Shown here one piece after another: positions 28,979 through 39,090 of a stretch of DNA of 64,000 bases (its first letter is position 1; each line of letters opens with the position of its first letter). The translations under genes were made by a program, and so were the position numbers. Under the pieces are notes generated by a model. The model saw only the letters and a program-made list of their open reading frames with translations. It was not told where the DNA came from and did not search any database. The DNA comes from Carpediemonas membranifera (Eukaryota > Fornicata), in the NCBI GenBank assembly GCA_019828565.1, contig JAHDYR010000024.1:427664-491663 (forward strand), in the 5' to 3' direction.

Positions 28979-31201
28979 ATGTCTGCCTGGCCGGCTCTGG
29001 CCGCGATCTCGCAACGAGTCGCGGAGCGACTTGTGAGAGACAAGCAAACAGGCCATATCATGGCGACGAGCTACAGTGTTGCTCAAATCAAGGAGAAGGT
29101 TCACGAAATTGCCCATGGTGAGTTCGCTGAGAGAATTGCGGCCGAGGGCTTCAAGCCTTGCATGAGTGGCATGCTTTTCCAGGTGAACGGCGCTTTCCCG
29201 AAGATGTGGGGCTTCATCGACCTTCCTAAGGAGGAAAAGGCCAAGTACAAGAACCCTTACAACTTCCTCTACGCGATCTGCGAGGAGCTCGGCCTCACGC
29301 CCATCGTCGAGGCCGCTCCTGTTGAGCGCGAGGTCAAGGCCGAGCCCGCCGCCGCCGAGCCCGCTGACCCCTTCACCAACGTTCCTACGAGCAACAAGCG
29401 CCTGCCCATCATGCGCGAGGCGTCTCTTGAGTTCTCCGAGCCCGGTGTCGAGGGCGGCATCCCCGCCTTCGTCGACCCCGCGACCGACGCCAACGAGGAG
29501 GACAACAAGGCCCGCGCCGCCTACCTGTCCGACAAGACATGGTGCGGCCGGGTTCTGTCTGAGCACGATAAGGTGCTCAAGGACTACGGCAACCTGACGT
29601 GCCTGACCCGCTTCCCCCCGGAGCCCAACGGGTATCTCCACATCGGCCATGCCAAGAGCATGTTCCTGAACTTCAACTACGCCAAGCAGCACAACGGCAA
29701 GACCATCCTCCGCTTCGATGACACGAACCCAGAGAAGGAGAATGTAGAGTTCGTCGAGAGCATCAAGGCTGACGTCCACTGGATGGGCCATGAGATATTC
29801 AAGACGACCTTCACCTCGTCCTACTTCCCCCGCCTCTACGCCATCGCCGTCGAGTTCATCAAGGCCGGCCTGGCCTACGTCGACGACCAGACCGACGCGG
29901 ATATGAAGCTGTACCGCGGCACCAAGCCCGACGGCACCCAGTGCGAGCCCCGCGACCCGCCCTGCCGCTTCAACTCAATCGAGACCAACCTGCGCGAATT
30001 CCAGCGCATGAAGGACGGTTTCTACCGGGAGGGCGAACGCACCCTTCGCCTGAAGATCGACATGCGCCACGCCAACCCCACGATGCGCGATCCCGTAGCC
30101 TACCGCATCAAGTTCTGCGAGCACCACCGCACGGGCACGGAGTGGTGCATCTACCCCTCCTACGACTTCTCCCACTGTCTTATCGACTCATTTGAGGACA
30201 TCACACACTCCATGTGTACCCTGGAGTTCCAGATCAGGCAGATCGTGTACAACTACGTCACGGAGCGGGCCAAGGTGTACCTCCCGATGCAGTGGGAGTT
30301 CAACAGACTGAACCTCACACAGACAGTCATGAGCAAGCGGAAACTCCTCCAGCTGGTGACGGACAAGCACGTTAGAGGGTGGGACGACCCCCGCATGCCC
30401 ACCATCCGCGGCCTCAGACGCCGCGGCTTCACCCCCGCTGCCCTGAACGCCCTGTGCGCGGCGGCTGGCGTGACCAGGTCTGACTCGCAGACGATCAGGG
30501 CGTCGCTGCTGGAGAGGTGCGTGAGAGAGGACCTCGATGCCTCGGCTCCCAGGGCATTCGCGGTTGTCAGCCCAGTCAAGGTCGTGATCGAGAACTTCGC
30601 CGAGCTGCTCGCCACCCACCCCGACTCGGCCACAGTCGAGGGCGATGCCATAATCTGCACCCACCCTCTTAAGGTCACCGCGGACACGTACACGGAACGG
30701 CTGACGTCCGAGCTCTTCATCGAGGAATCCGACTTCATGGCCACCCCCACCAAGGGCTTCCTCCGCCTCTTCCCGGGCGGCAGCGTCGGCCTCCGCTTCG
30801 GCCCTACCATCCAGCTTGCCAAGGAGGGCGCCGTGTTCACCGAGGGCGGCATGACCGTGCTGCGCGTCACTGGTGTCTGGGGCGCGACTCCCTCGAAGTT
30901 CATCCATTGGGTGTCCGCCGCGGACGCTGTCCCTGCCGAGGTCCGGCTCTACGGACCCCTGTTCGAGGACGAGAAGCCTGACCTCTCGGACGGCTGGGAG
31001 AAGCGACTCAACCCGGACAGCCTCGTCGTCAAGCGCGGGTACGTCAGCAGGTTTGTCGCCGAGACCGCACGCATCGAGGGTCACTACCAGTTCGAGCGTC
31101 TTGGTTTCTTTGTCGTCGACAAGGACACCGTGATGACCAAGGGCAAGGTGACTAGCCTCGTCGTCAACCGTACCGTAGGACTCCGCGACAGTTTCAAGTA
31201 A
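28979..31201 (+). CDS. glutaminyl-tRNA synthetase, cytosolic
   Basis: Charges tRNA-Gln. Class I catalytic signatures: RFPPEPNGYLHIGHAKS (HIGH box), RFDDTNPEKEN, and VMSKRKL (KMSKS box), followed by the GWDDPRMPTIRGLRRRG block and a GlnRS C-terminal beta-barrel anticodon domain. 740 aa from 28979; an in-frame ATG at 29060 (MATSYSVAQ) is an equally good start and would remove a short Ala/Arg-rich extension. The first 130 residues do not obviously match the usual eukaryotic GlnRS N-terminal domain. Convergent with VTA1. Confidence 0.95.
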   Translation: MSAWPALAAISQRVAERLVRDKQTGHIMATSYSVAQIKEKVHEIAHGEFAERIAAEGFKPCMSGMLFQVNGAFPKMWGFIDLPKEEKAKYKNPYNFLYAICEELGLTPIVEAAPVEREVKAEPAAAEPADPFTNVPTSNKRLPIMREASLEFSEPGVEGGIPAFVDPATDANEEDNKARAAYLSDKTWCGRVLSEHDKVLKDYGNLTCLTRFPPEPNGYLHIGHAKSMFLNFNYAKQHNGKTILRFDDTNPEKENVEFVESIKADVHWMGHEIFKTTFTSSYFPRLYAIAVEFIKAGLAYVDDQTDADMKLYRGTKPDGTQCEPRDPPCRFNSIETNLREFQRMKDGFYREGERTLRLKIDMRHANPTMRDPVAYRIKFCEHHRTGTEWCIYPSYDFSHCLIDSFEDITHSMCTLEFQIRQIVYNYVTERAKVYLPMQWEFNRLNLTQTVMSKRKLLQLVTDKHVRGWDDPRMPTIRGLRRRGFTPAALNALCAAAGVTRSDSQTIRASLLERCVREDLDASAPRAFAVVSPVKVVIENFAELLATHPDSATVEGDAIICTHPLKVTADTYTERLTSELFIEESDFMATPTKGFLRLFPGGSVGLRFGPTIQLAKEGAVFTEGGMTVLRVTGVWGATPSKFIHWVSAADAVPAEVRLYGPLFEDEKPDLSDGWEKRLNPDSLVVKRGYVSRFVAETARIEGHYQFERLGFFVVDKDTVMTKGKVTSLVVNRTVGLRDSFK

Positions 31202-31245
31202 ACCAGGGCATAAACTGCGGGATGATTTACTGTGCATGTTTATAT

Positions 31246-32062
31246 TTATTGGGGCAGCAGGGCGAGGGCCTCCTCGAGATGCGCCCGGATCCCAACAACG
31301 TCCTTCCACTCAATCGCCGAGTTCACGATCTTGATATGCCGATGCAGCTCCTTGATAGTATCGGCGTCCAGTGTCACGGGCTTAGGGGACTTCACAGGAC
31401 TCACGGCGGGCCGGGCCGGCGAGGGCGTGGCCACTGGGGCTGGCTTAGGCGCCGGCTCGGTCGGGATGGGGTGCTGCGCCCTGGCCTCGTTGGCTAGCTC
31501 GGCCTCCAGCTGCGCCAGTTCGTCTGACACGTCGACGGGCTGCCCCGCCTCCATCGCGGCGATGTCAGCCCTAGTCCGGTCATCGGCCACCTGCTTGGCG
31601 ATGGCAGTTGCCCTGAACTTGGCGTAGCGTGTCTTATCTGAGTAATCGGTGTCAACAGAGTCCTTGAAGGACGTCAGCGCCTCAAGGAACGCCGCTGCCG
31701 CACGGAACTTGGCCGCGGTGGCCTTGCTGACGTCGCCGGTCTTGTCTGCTGTGTTATATGAGCTGGGGGAACGAACCCTTGTCTGCGTTGATGAAGACGG
31801 ACACCGCGAACGACTCGAGCTTCTTGGCCTGGTCAGCTCTGGCTATGGCGTGCTCATCCATCGCCTCCATGAGGTCCATCATCTTCGAAAGAAACGCCGT
31901 GGACGCCGGGTCCGTCGCTTGGCCTTGCTTTCTCATCACCATGGCCCTGTCAAGGGCGTGCACGAGAAGGGCGTAGGACACGACGGGATTGATGCTCTTT
32001 AGTTCATAGTGGCGCTCTAGTATATACCGCAGCGATTGGAGGGCCTGTGGGATTTGCTCCAT
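31246..32062 (-). CDS. VTA1/LIP5, Vps4 cofactor of the ESCRT pathway
   Basis: Activates the AAA ATPase Vps4 in ESCRT-III disassembly. Spliced from exon 1 (31777-32062) and exon 2 (31246-31748), 262 aa. The N-terminal tandem-MIT-like domain begins LQSLRYILERHYELKSINPV and has FLSKMMDLMEAM and KLESFAVSVFINADK. The spliced continuation runs TGDVSKATAAKFRAAAAFLE and RYAKFRATAIAKQ. After a Pro-rich linker, the C-terminal VSL segment is HRHIKIVNSAIEWKDVVGI..LEEALALL, which binds Vps4. Without splicing the two halves look like separate small proteins. Confidence 0.88.
31749..31776 (-). other. 28-nt intron in VTA1
   Basis: GTTCGT donor and ATAACACAG acceptor; phase 1. The acceptor is the one closest to the CTAAC..CACAG form known from Giardia and Trichomonas. 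Confidence 0.85.
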
Positions 32063-32119
32063 TCGTTGTTTTCGTGGTTTTGCTTCGTTATTTCCAGAGA
32101 TCGTGACCCAGAGCCAGGG

Positions 32120-32611
32120 TCACCGCTGCGATACTGCGGCCAGCTTGCCCTTCTTCCGCTTCACGATGACGCGTTTGATCGGGTTCGATAGCATGCTCTT
32201 GCCCTTCTTGACCTTGATCTTCTTGGCCCGACCCACTGCCTGGTCCGACGGGGCGGATACCTCTGTACTACCGCTGTCGGCCCCATTGGACGGGGAGGCG
32301 GGCCTATGCGGGGCAGGGGGCATGAACCGCATCTGCTCGACGCTCCTCAGGGCGTCGGTGTAGATGCCGCGGAGGTCCTCGAAGGACGTGAACTGAATGG
32401 ACGTCGGTGTGGATGGAACACAGGAATCATCGCTGCCGTCGCTGTCGTCATCGTTGGAAGTGCGCATGGAGAACGACAGTGGATCGTTGAGCTCGTAGAA
32501 GATGAGGCTCTCGTTCCACATCATGTACTGTTGATCAGGGACGCTGTGCGCCATTCGTTCCAACTCAAACGCCCGTAAAGCACGGTACTCTTGTCCAACG
32601 CCTTGATCCAT
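32120..32611 (-). CDS. unrecognised 163-aa protein with basic C-terminus
   Basis: Starts MDQGVGQEYRALRAFELERM, has an acidic Ser/Asp patch (SNDDDSDGSDDSC, about 52-64) and ends in a Lys-rich segment (KKIKVKKGK ... KRVIVKRKKGK) that could be a nuclear/nucleolar localisation or RNA-binding tail. No domain recognised. Head-to-head with kinesin-1, 179 bp between ATGs. A different overlapping frame extends upstream to 32724, so a missed 5' exon is possible. Confidence 0.5.
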   Translation of the reverse strand: MDQGVGQEYRALRAFELERMAHSVPDQQYMMWNESLIFYELNDPLSFSMRTSNDDDSDGSDDSCVPSTPTSIQFTSFEDLRGIYTDALRSVEQMRFMPPAPHRPASPSNGADSGSTEVSAPSDQAVGRAKKIKVKKGKSMLSNPIKRVIVKRKKGKLAAVSQR

Positions 32612-32790
32612 GCCGGGGTTTGCTCCGCCCTTTCGCTTGACTCGAGATGCCCCAAGACTGCGAAGCTGAGGGCCGCATGGGCGTCAGCCTGGTGTAATGG
32701 GGGAGATTGCAGTCGACATCCCACAGACCCCTAGATCGTGACCAATCATTTCCAATTTTGATCGATCGGAAAGGTCACCGGCACGCACAG

Positions 32791-35700
32791 ATGCCTGCGA
32801 CCGATACTCAGAAGAACCGGAACAACATTAGAGTAATATGTCGATTTAGGCCACAAAACGGTAAGGAGAAGAAGGCAGGTGGAGCAGATTGCGTGAACTA
32901 CGGCGAGGACGACCATTCCGTCGCCATTTCAGGGAAAGGGTTCGGAGCCACGATGAAGATGTTCACATTTGACCGAGTTTTCAACGCTAGCAGCACGCAG
33001 GCGGATGTCTTCGAGACCGCTGCCGCCCCTGTTGTTGACGAAGTCTTCAAGGGCTACAACGGCACCATATTCGCCTACGGCCAGACCTCAGCCGGTAAGT
33101 ACCACGCCACCCCCTCACGCAGGTAAGACGCACACTATGCAAGGTCCGGACCTCGACGACTTCCACAACCGGGGTCTCATTCCCCGCATCATCGACAGCG
33201 TCTTCACACACTTAGAGGAGGCCGACGCCTCCCTCGAGTTCAGCATCAAGGTCAGCTACGTCGAGATCTATATGGAGAAGATCCGAGACCTGCTGGACGT
33301 CAGCAAGGCTAACTTGCCCATCCACGAGGACCGCACTCGCGGCATCTTTATCGGCGGCGTCACCGAGATCCACGTCGGGTCGCCCGAGGAGATCGTCAAC
33401 GTCATGAAGCTCGGGGCTAGAAACCGCATCGTCGCCTCTACCAACATGAACGCCGACTCGTCCCGCTCCCACGCCCTGTTTATCGTCACACTCACCCAGG
33501 TACACAGCGAGAGCGGGAGTAGGAAGGACAGCCGGTTGTACCTCGTCGACCTGGCGGGCAGTGAGAAGGTGGGCAAGACAGGGGCCGCGGGACAGACGCT
33601 GGAGGAGGCTAAGATGATCAACAAGAGTCTGGCGGCCCTCGGCAACGTCATCAACGCGCTGACCGACCGCAAGACGAACCACGTCCCCTACCGCGACTCC
33701 AAGCTGACCCGTGTGCTGCAGGAGAGTCTCGGGGGCAACAGTCTGACCACGCTCATCGTGTGCTGCTCGTCGTCCTCGTTCAACGCGCCAGAGACGGTTT
33801 CGACCCTCAGGTTTGGCGAGCGGGCCAAGATGATCGAGAACAAGGCCAAGGTCAACCAGGAGCGGAGTGTCGCCGAGTACAAGGCCCTGCTCAAGGCCGC
33901 CCACGACGAGATCGCCCGGCTCAAGGGCAAGACGGGTTCCTCGGACTCTCTGCCGACGGAGAACGACGAGGACCTGCAGGCTGAGCTCGAGGAGGTGCGG
34001 CAGGCTCTGGAGAACGCGAGAGAGGACCTCACTGTCGCCAAGGAGGAACTCGAGGCCGCCAAGGACAGGTCGGCCCTGGACTCGGCCCTGGACGCCCTGA
34101 ACGCCGTCACTGGCGAGAGGGACAAGCTCATCGACGAGCTGGAGGACGCGCTGACCCAGATCGAAGCGTTCACCATGGACCGTGACGACCAGCTGGCCGA
34201 GATGGAGGCGCTGCGGGATGAGATCGCGGCACTGCGGGAGACAGCACCACCCCCGACTACGGTTGTCTGCGGCACCCAGACGGAGCTGAGGCCCGCAGAC
34301 GACTCAGACTCGGAGTACGACTCGAGTGACTCTGACTCGAGTGACTCTGACTCGAGTGACTCAGCGGCCACGGACACGACTCGGTCGGACACTGCGACGA
34401 CAGACGCCCCCAACACTGACACGACGGCCTCGATGTCGCCCCTGCGGAAGACGATCGCCGTCATCCCCGGTACCGATGCCGCGGTCCAGACGGAGCCATG
34501 GTCAGACCCCAGAGTCGCCGCGGCAGAGGCTGAGGCCACGCGGCTGCAGTCGGACCTCGACACGGCCCAGGCCGAGCTCGCAGGAGTGACAGCGGAGTTG
34601 GCCGAGGCGAAGGCGTCGCACGAGGCTGACCTGGCCCGTATTGAGGGCGAAGAAGCCCAGCGCGTGAAGGCCGAAGCGGCGACCCGTAACGAGCTTGAGG
34701 ACGCCCGGTCGCAGGTGACCGAGCTCCAGGCGACTGTGGCACGACTCGAGGCCCAGCAGGCGGCCGGTGAGCTTATGGAGACGGACGAGGAGTCCGAGGC
34801 GGAGTCAGACAGTGACGACAGCGAAGCCCTGCAGGCCACGATTGCCCAGCTGGAGAAGGCCAATGGTGCCCTCCGGTCTGAGCTGGCAGACGCCCAGTCC
34901 TCCCTGACGCAGGCCCGGACGACGCTGGAGTCCGTGCGGGCTGACCGGACGAGGCTGGAGGCGGAGAAGCACGGACTGCGGTGGCATCTGGAGAAGATCA
35001 AGGCCAGCTACGCCACGCGGCTGTCTGCCGTCGACGCTCGGGAGAAGAGGGCCACCGCCCGCCTGGCAGAGGTGCAGGCCGAGCTCGTCCAGACCCGCCA
35101 GGCCTCTGCAGCAGCGGCACAGGTGGCGGAGGACGCCACTGCAGCACTGAAGGCGGAGGAGCGGCGTCTCAAGGGGGAGCTGGCGACGATGGGGGAGGAC
35201 CTTAGGGACCGGTGCGATAGGGTTGTCCGGCTCGAGATCCAGCTGTGCGAGGCTAGGGAACAGCAGGAGAGCTTCCTCAAGGGCGGTGGCGGCAGCAAGG
35301 CGCTCATGCGTCGTGTGACGTTCTTGGAGCGGAACCTCGAGAACATCAGCGCCGTCAACACCGCGCTGACCACCCAGAACAGCAGCCTGCGGTATGCCGC
35401 ACAGGTGGCAGAGAGGAAGCTCGCGGCAAGGGAGACCCGTGTCGAGCGGCTCGAGACGCTGGGCCGGGAATCAGAGGCGCGGTACCGGGGCCTCATGAAG
35501 GCCAAGGACGACGAGTGCGCCAGACTCCGGGGCGTCGTCGACTCCATGCGGAAGGAGCTCGAGGTGCACCGGGCCGAGACCGCGGCGGGCCTCAGCGGTG
35601 GCAGAGAGCGGGCGACGTCCATCGGGGGGCACAACATCATGCGGCCCATCCGGGGCGGGTCCCGGTTCACGGCGAGACACTTCCCCCAGGAGATCTCCCC

Positions 35701-36013
35701 GCCCAGAGTGACCACGCCAGGGTCTACCCCCGCGGAGATGAAGGCGCTGGGACAGGGGCCGATGCACCCCGTCAGGGAGGACGGGCCAGCCACACCCAGT
35801 GCCGTGCCGCGTGTGACCTCACCCCTGGCCGCACCGTCGACGCCCAGCCCGAGAGCGCAGACTGCGAGGACCCCATCGATGACGCTGGACACAATGATGG
35901 CTGGGGATGGCGAGGGTGACGTGACAGTCGCACCGGTCAGCGCCAGACCCGCCAAGAGCCGGAAGCGGTCAAACCTGGGCAACTTCTTCAGGCAGCAGAC
36001 GCAGGGGAAATGA
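32791..36013 (+). CDS. kinesin-1 heavy chain
   Basis: Plus-end microtubule motor. Spliced from exon 1 (32791-33094) and exon 2 (33123-36013), 1064 aa. Motor domain 12-340: IRVICRFRPQNGKEK, the P-loop GQTSAGKTHTM rebuilt by splicing, NADSSRSHALF (switch I), LVDLAGSEKVGKTGA (switch II), KLTRVLQESLGGNS, and the neck region ENKAKVNQE typical of kinesin-1. A long coiled-coil stalk carries two acidic Ser/Asp/Glu insertions (about 34305-34360 and 34785-34825). Near residue 940 is IMRPIRGG, resembling the IAKPIRPG autoinhibitory tail motif. The basic C-terminus is Pro/Thr-rich. Confidence 0.93.
33095..33122 (+). other. 28-nt intron in the kinesin P-loop
   Basis: GTAAGT donor and CTCACGCAG acceptor; phase 1. 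It splits the Gly codon of the nucleotide-binding GKT, so retention destroys the motor. Confidence 0.92.
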
Positions 36014-36189
36014 TCAGACACACGTGGATAAATGAGGAGGTTAATGGGATTGTGGGGATGCGGCTGTGATCATCTACCGCATGGGAGCACTGTACAGGCT
36101 GCTGGCACCCTCCTGTCGCTGTGTTGGCCGTTGCAGGATATGCATCGTCACGACGACACCAGCCGACAGAAATAGTGAGGTTGGGCTAG

Positions 36190-39018
36190 ATGGTGAACTA
36201 CAAGCTCGGTATCATGCATGTTCAGGTCGTAGGATGCGATGTGAATGCGCCGTGTGTCAAGATCACCGTTGACAGCGATCTTACATCCTATATTGATCTT
36301 AGCAAGCCTAAAAAGACCACAGATACGCTAGTACATGAACGTGCGACGTGCCTTGGCAATAGCGACTTTCTCCTACCCTTTAATATGGCGTTGAAGTTCA
36401 TGGAGACGAAACTTCAGCGCCTGGGCCCACTAGAAGCGCCATTCCTGACATTCCACATCCGGAAGAAGAAGCCAGGCTTGTTCAGGACGACGTACGAGGA
36501 CGTTGACATGATCCAGGCCCATCTCTCCCGCGCCACGGTCCTCAGGGGACCGCTGGAAGCCCCCGTCGATCTGGAGCTGAAGGACGCCGCCGACCACGTC
36601 CGGGGGAAGATCAGGGTGCACGCCATGCTCATTAGGAAGGACTCTGAGCAAGAGGAGTACAACGACAAGGTGCGTCGGTTCGCGGAGGCCGTGTCTTCTG
36701 AGAAGAAGAAGCTCGAGACCGCCGATAGGATCCAGAAGCGGGGGTCACCGGGAAAGGAGAGCGCGGCTCAGTTCCCTGACCCCCTGAACGGTAATAGCGG
36801 CGCCGAGGACCGCGCGGCCGAGGAGCAGGCCCGTAAGGAGAAGCGTGCGAGGGTGCTTGCGGCCATGCAGGGCGGGACACTCAACCCAGCGGCACTCAAG
36901 CCTAAGCCAGAGGGCCCTCCTGCCGACTGGGCCCGTGTGGAGCATGTCAGTGTGAGCTCCGTGCTTGCCCTTGTCGAGGCGGAGGTGCAGGGCCTACTGG
37001 AGGTCCACAGGGGGTCAGCCCAGGAGGCACAGCTCACTGCACACCTCGAGAAGGTCCGTAGTAGGATGGCGAGGATCGACGCTATGCGGCAGGCTGGCCT
37101 TACTGACGAGAAGTACGCTGGGCTCATCACCAAGGCCACTACCAAGTGGGCAGCCTATGCCCAGCAATTCGCAGCGATGAAGACGGACCCTAAGGCGGCC
37201 AGGAACGAGCAGCGGGCCGTACTATGGGTCAACACCGCGAAGGCCGAGCTCGTCTGTGTCCGAGCGGGGACCCAGCCGCAGCCCGCGGCCCCCGTGTCTG
37301 TGGGCGGTGTGGAGCTGCCCCCGGTCGACTGGCGCAGTGCAGCTAATGTGCCGGTGCATGACGTCCTCGAAGCGATGGAGGTGGAGACGTACGAACTATT
37401 CCAGACGAAGTCAGAGCAGGGGGTGGGGCCGGAGCTACTGCAGCAGATCCAGGAGATCCTCAGGGATGTCCAGAAGGCTAAGAACAAGATGGAGGACGAC
37501 TTCGAGGCCGGTACGCTGACGTATGCCGATTACCTCCCCCGAGTCGCCCGTAGTGTTGCCCTGTGGACGGACTATGGGCGCAGGTTCGGGCAGGCTAAGA
37601 CCATGGACCCTAAGTACGGCGGGCAGGAGAGGAAGGCGATGCGGTGGGCCGACATCGCCAGGACGGAGCTGACGGAGACATGCGAGGCAGAGGGCATCCC
37701 AGTTCCTTCTATAGGGCAGGCTGCACAGCCGGCGGAGTCCAAGCCCCAGCCTGTAGTACCCGTACCTGTTCCCCAGCCCGTGCCCCAGGCCGTGCCATCC
37801 CAGTACGAGCAGCCTCCCGATGATTGGAATGACGTGGCCAATGTGTCTGTGAATGACGTCCTTGATCTCATGCAGGAGCAGGCGTACACAGTGTTCGACA
37901 CGAGACGAGCTCAGGGCGACAGTGAGGAGAACCTCAAGGTGATCCTGGACACACTCCGCCGGGTACAGGACAAGATGAAGAAACTCGAGGACGACTTTGA
38001 CTCAGGAAGACTCACGAGCGAGGACTACATCCGCACCATCGTCGACTCGATCAAACGTTGGACTCGCTACGCCATGCAGTTCGAGGCGACACAGGAGCAG
38101 GACCCCAAAAACGGCGGCAAGGCGCGGCGTCTGGCTAAGTGGGTTGAGCTCGCCACCAACGAGCTCCACATCATGTGCGAGGACGCCGGTATCCCTGTAC
38201 CCCCACTGCCCCGCATCAGGTCGCCCCCGCCGACTGACTGGGACGCCGAGGGCAGGGTGATCGCCGTGAGTGTGCTCGGGCTCATGGCCGACGTTGACCA
38301 GGCGAGAGTCTCCAAAGTCACGGCCATCGCGGGCATGACGCCGGCTAAGTACCTCGCGAAGGTCAGGGCGGCCGCTGAGTTGTGGCAGGGGTATGCAGAG
38401 GCGTTTGCTATGCTGGGCAGTACAGCAGAGACCAAGGCGCGGTTATGGGCCGAGACCGCGGCCCGGGAGGTCGTGACACGCTGCGGCGAGCTGGGGCTCG
38501 ACCCCACCACCCTGCAGCCCCTGTCAGAGGCCCCGCAGCCTGCCCCGCCTGTGCAACCGGAAGCCACGCCCCAGCCGGCCCCCGTGTCGCCCGTAGAGCA
38601 GTCGCCCGAGCCATCTGTGCCGCCCGACTGGAACGACACCGCCCAGCTGGAGGTCATCAGCGTCCTTTCTACAGTCATCGAATCACTCCGCAAGAACGAG
38701 CGTGTCAACACCCGCAAGGGCCAGGCAGAGCGGGCGCAGATGTTCCAGACCAAGGCCGACGCCCTCGACGCCAAGCTCGCCGTGCTCAAGGCCACGCTGT
38801 CGGACGGGTCGTTGCCACAAGACCGGTATGCCGCCCGATTGGAGACCATGACGACACTGTGGGAGGGTTACGCTCAGCTGTTCGAGGCGGATGGGGACGC
38901 CGCGCACGCCAAGCTGGCGAGGGCTTGGGCCGGTCTGGCGCAAGAGGAAAAGGAGGCCCTGGCCCAGGCGGAGTCAGAGAGCGAGGTTGATGACGAGGAC
39001 GAGGAGTTCCTGGTCTAG
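36190..39018 (+). CDS. C2-like domain protein with five internal repeats
   Basis: 942 aa. An N-terminal C2-like beta domain (about 5-155: GIMHVQVVGCDV, PCVKITVDS, FLTFHIRKKK) is followed by a charged linker and five copies of a roughly 130-aa helical repeat starting near residues 242, 375, 541, 679 and 811. Each repeat opens with PP.DW, then V.VL.LM, a helical hairpin, and a later W..YA..F plus a third helix. Pro/Gln-rich linkers separate them. Helical repeats with a C2 domain recall CC2D1/Lgd (DM14 repeats), but order and detail differ, so no name is given. Acidic C-terminus. TGTAAA at 39026-39031. Confidence 0.7.
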   Translation: MVNYKLGIMHVQVVGCDVNAPCVKITVDSDLTSYIDLSKPKKTTDTLVHERATCLGNSDFLLPFNMALKFMETKLQRLGPLEAPFLTFHIRKKKPGLFRTTYEDVDMIQAHLSRATVLRGPLEAPVDLELKDAADHVRGKIRVHAMLIRKDSEQEEYNDKVRRFAEAVSSEKKKLETADRIQKRGSPGKESAAQFPDPLNGNSGAEDRAAEEQARKEKRARVLAAMQGGTLNPAALKPKPEGPPADWARVEHVSVSSVLALVEAEVQGLLEVHRGSAQEAQLTAHLEKVRSRMARIDAMRQAGLTDEKYAGLITKATTKWAAYAQQFAAMKTDPKAARNEQRAVLWVNTAKAELVCVRAGTQPQPAAPVSVGGVELPPVDWRSAANVPVHDVLEAMEVETYELFQTKSEQGVGPELLQQIQEILRDVQKAKNKMEDDFEAGTLTYADYLPRVARSVALWTDYGRRFGQAKTMDPKYGGQERKAMRWADIARTELTETCEAEGIPVPSIGQAAQPAESKPQPVVPVPVPQPVPQAVPSQYEQPPDDWNDVANVSVNDVLDLMQEQAYTVFDTRRAQGDSEENLKVILDTLRRVQDKMKKLEDDFDSGRLTSEDYIRTIVDSIKRWTRYAMQFEATQEQDPKNGGKARRLAKWVELATNELHIMCEDAGIPVPPLPRIRSPPPTDWDAEGRVIAVSVLGLMADVDQARVSKVTAIAGMTPAKYLAKVRAAAELWQGYAEAFAMLGSTAETKARLWAETAAREVVTRCGELGLDPTTLQPLSEAPQPAPPVQPEATPQPAPVSPVEQSPEPSVPPDWNDTAQLEVISVLSTVIESLRKNERVNTRKGQAERAQMFQTKADALDAKLAVLKATLSDGSLPQDRYAARLETMTTLWEGYAQLFEADGDAAHAKLARAWAGLAQEEKEALAQAESESEVDDEDEEFLV

Positions 39019-39090
39019 TGTGTCGTGTAAAGCAGCAGTTTCAGCTCCGAGAATACATCTGAACATCTGAACCAAAGATAGGAAAAGAAC

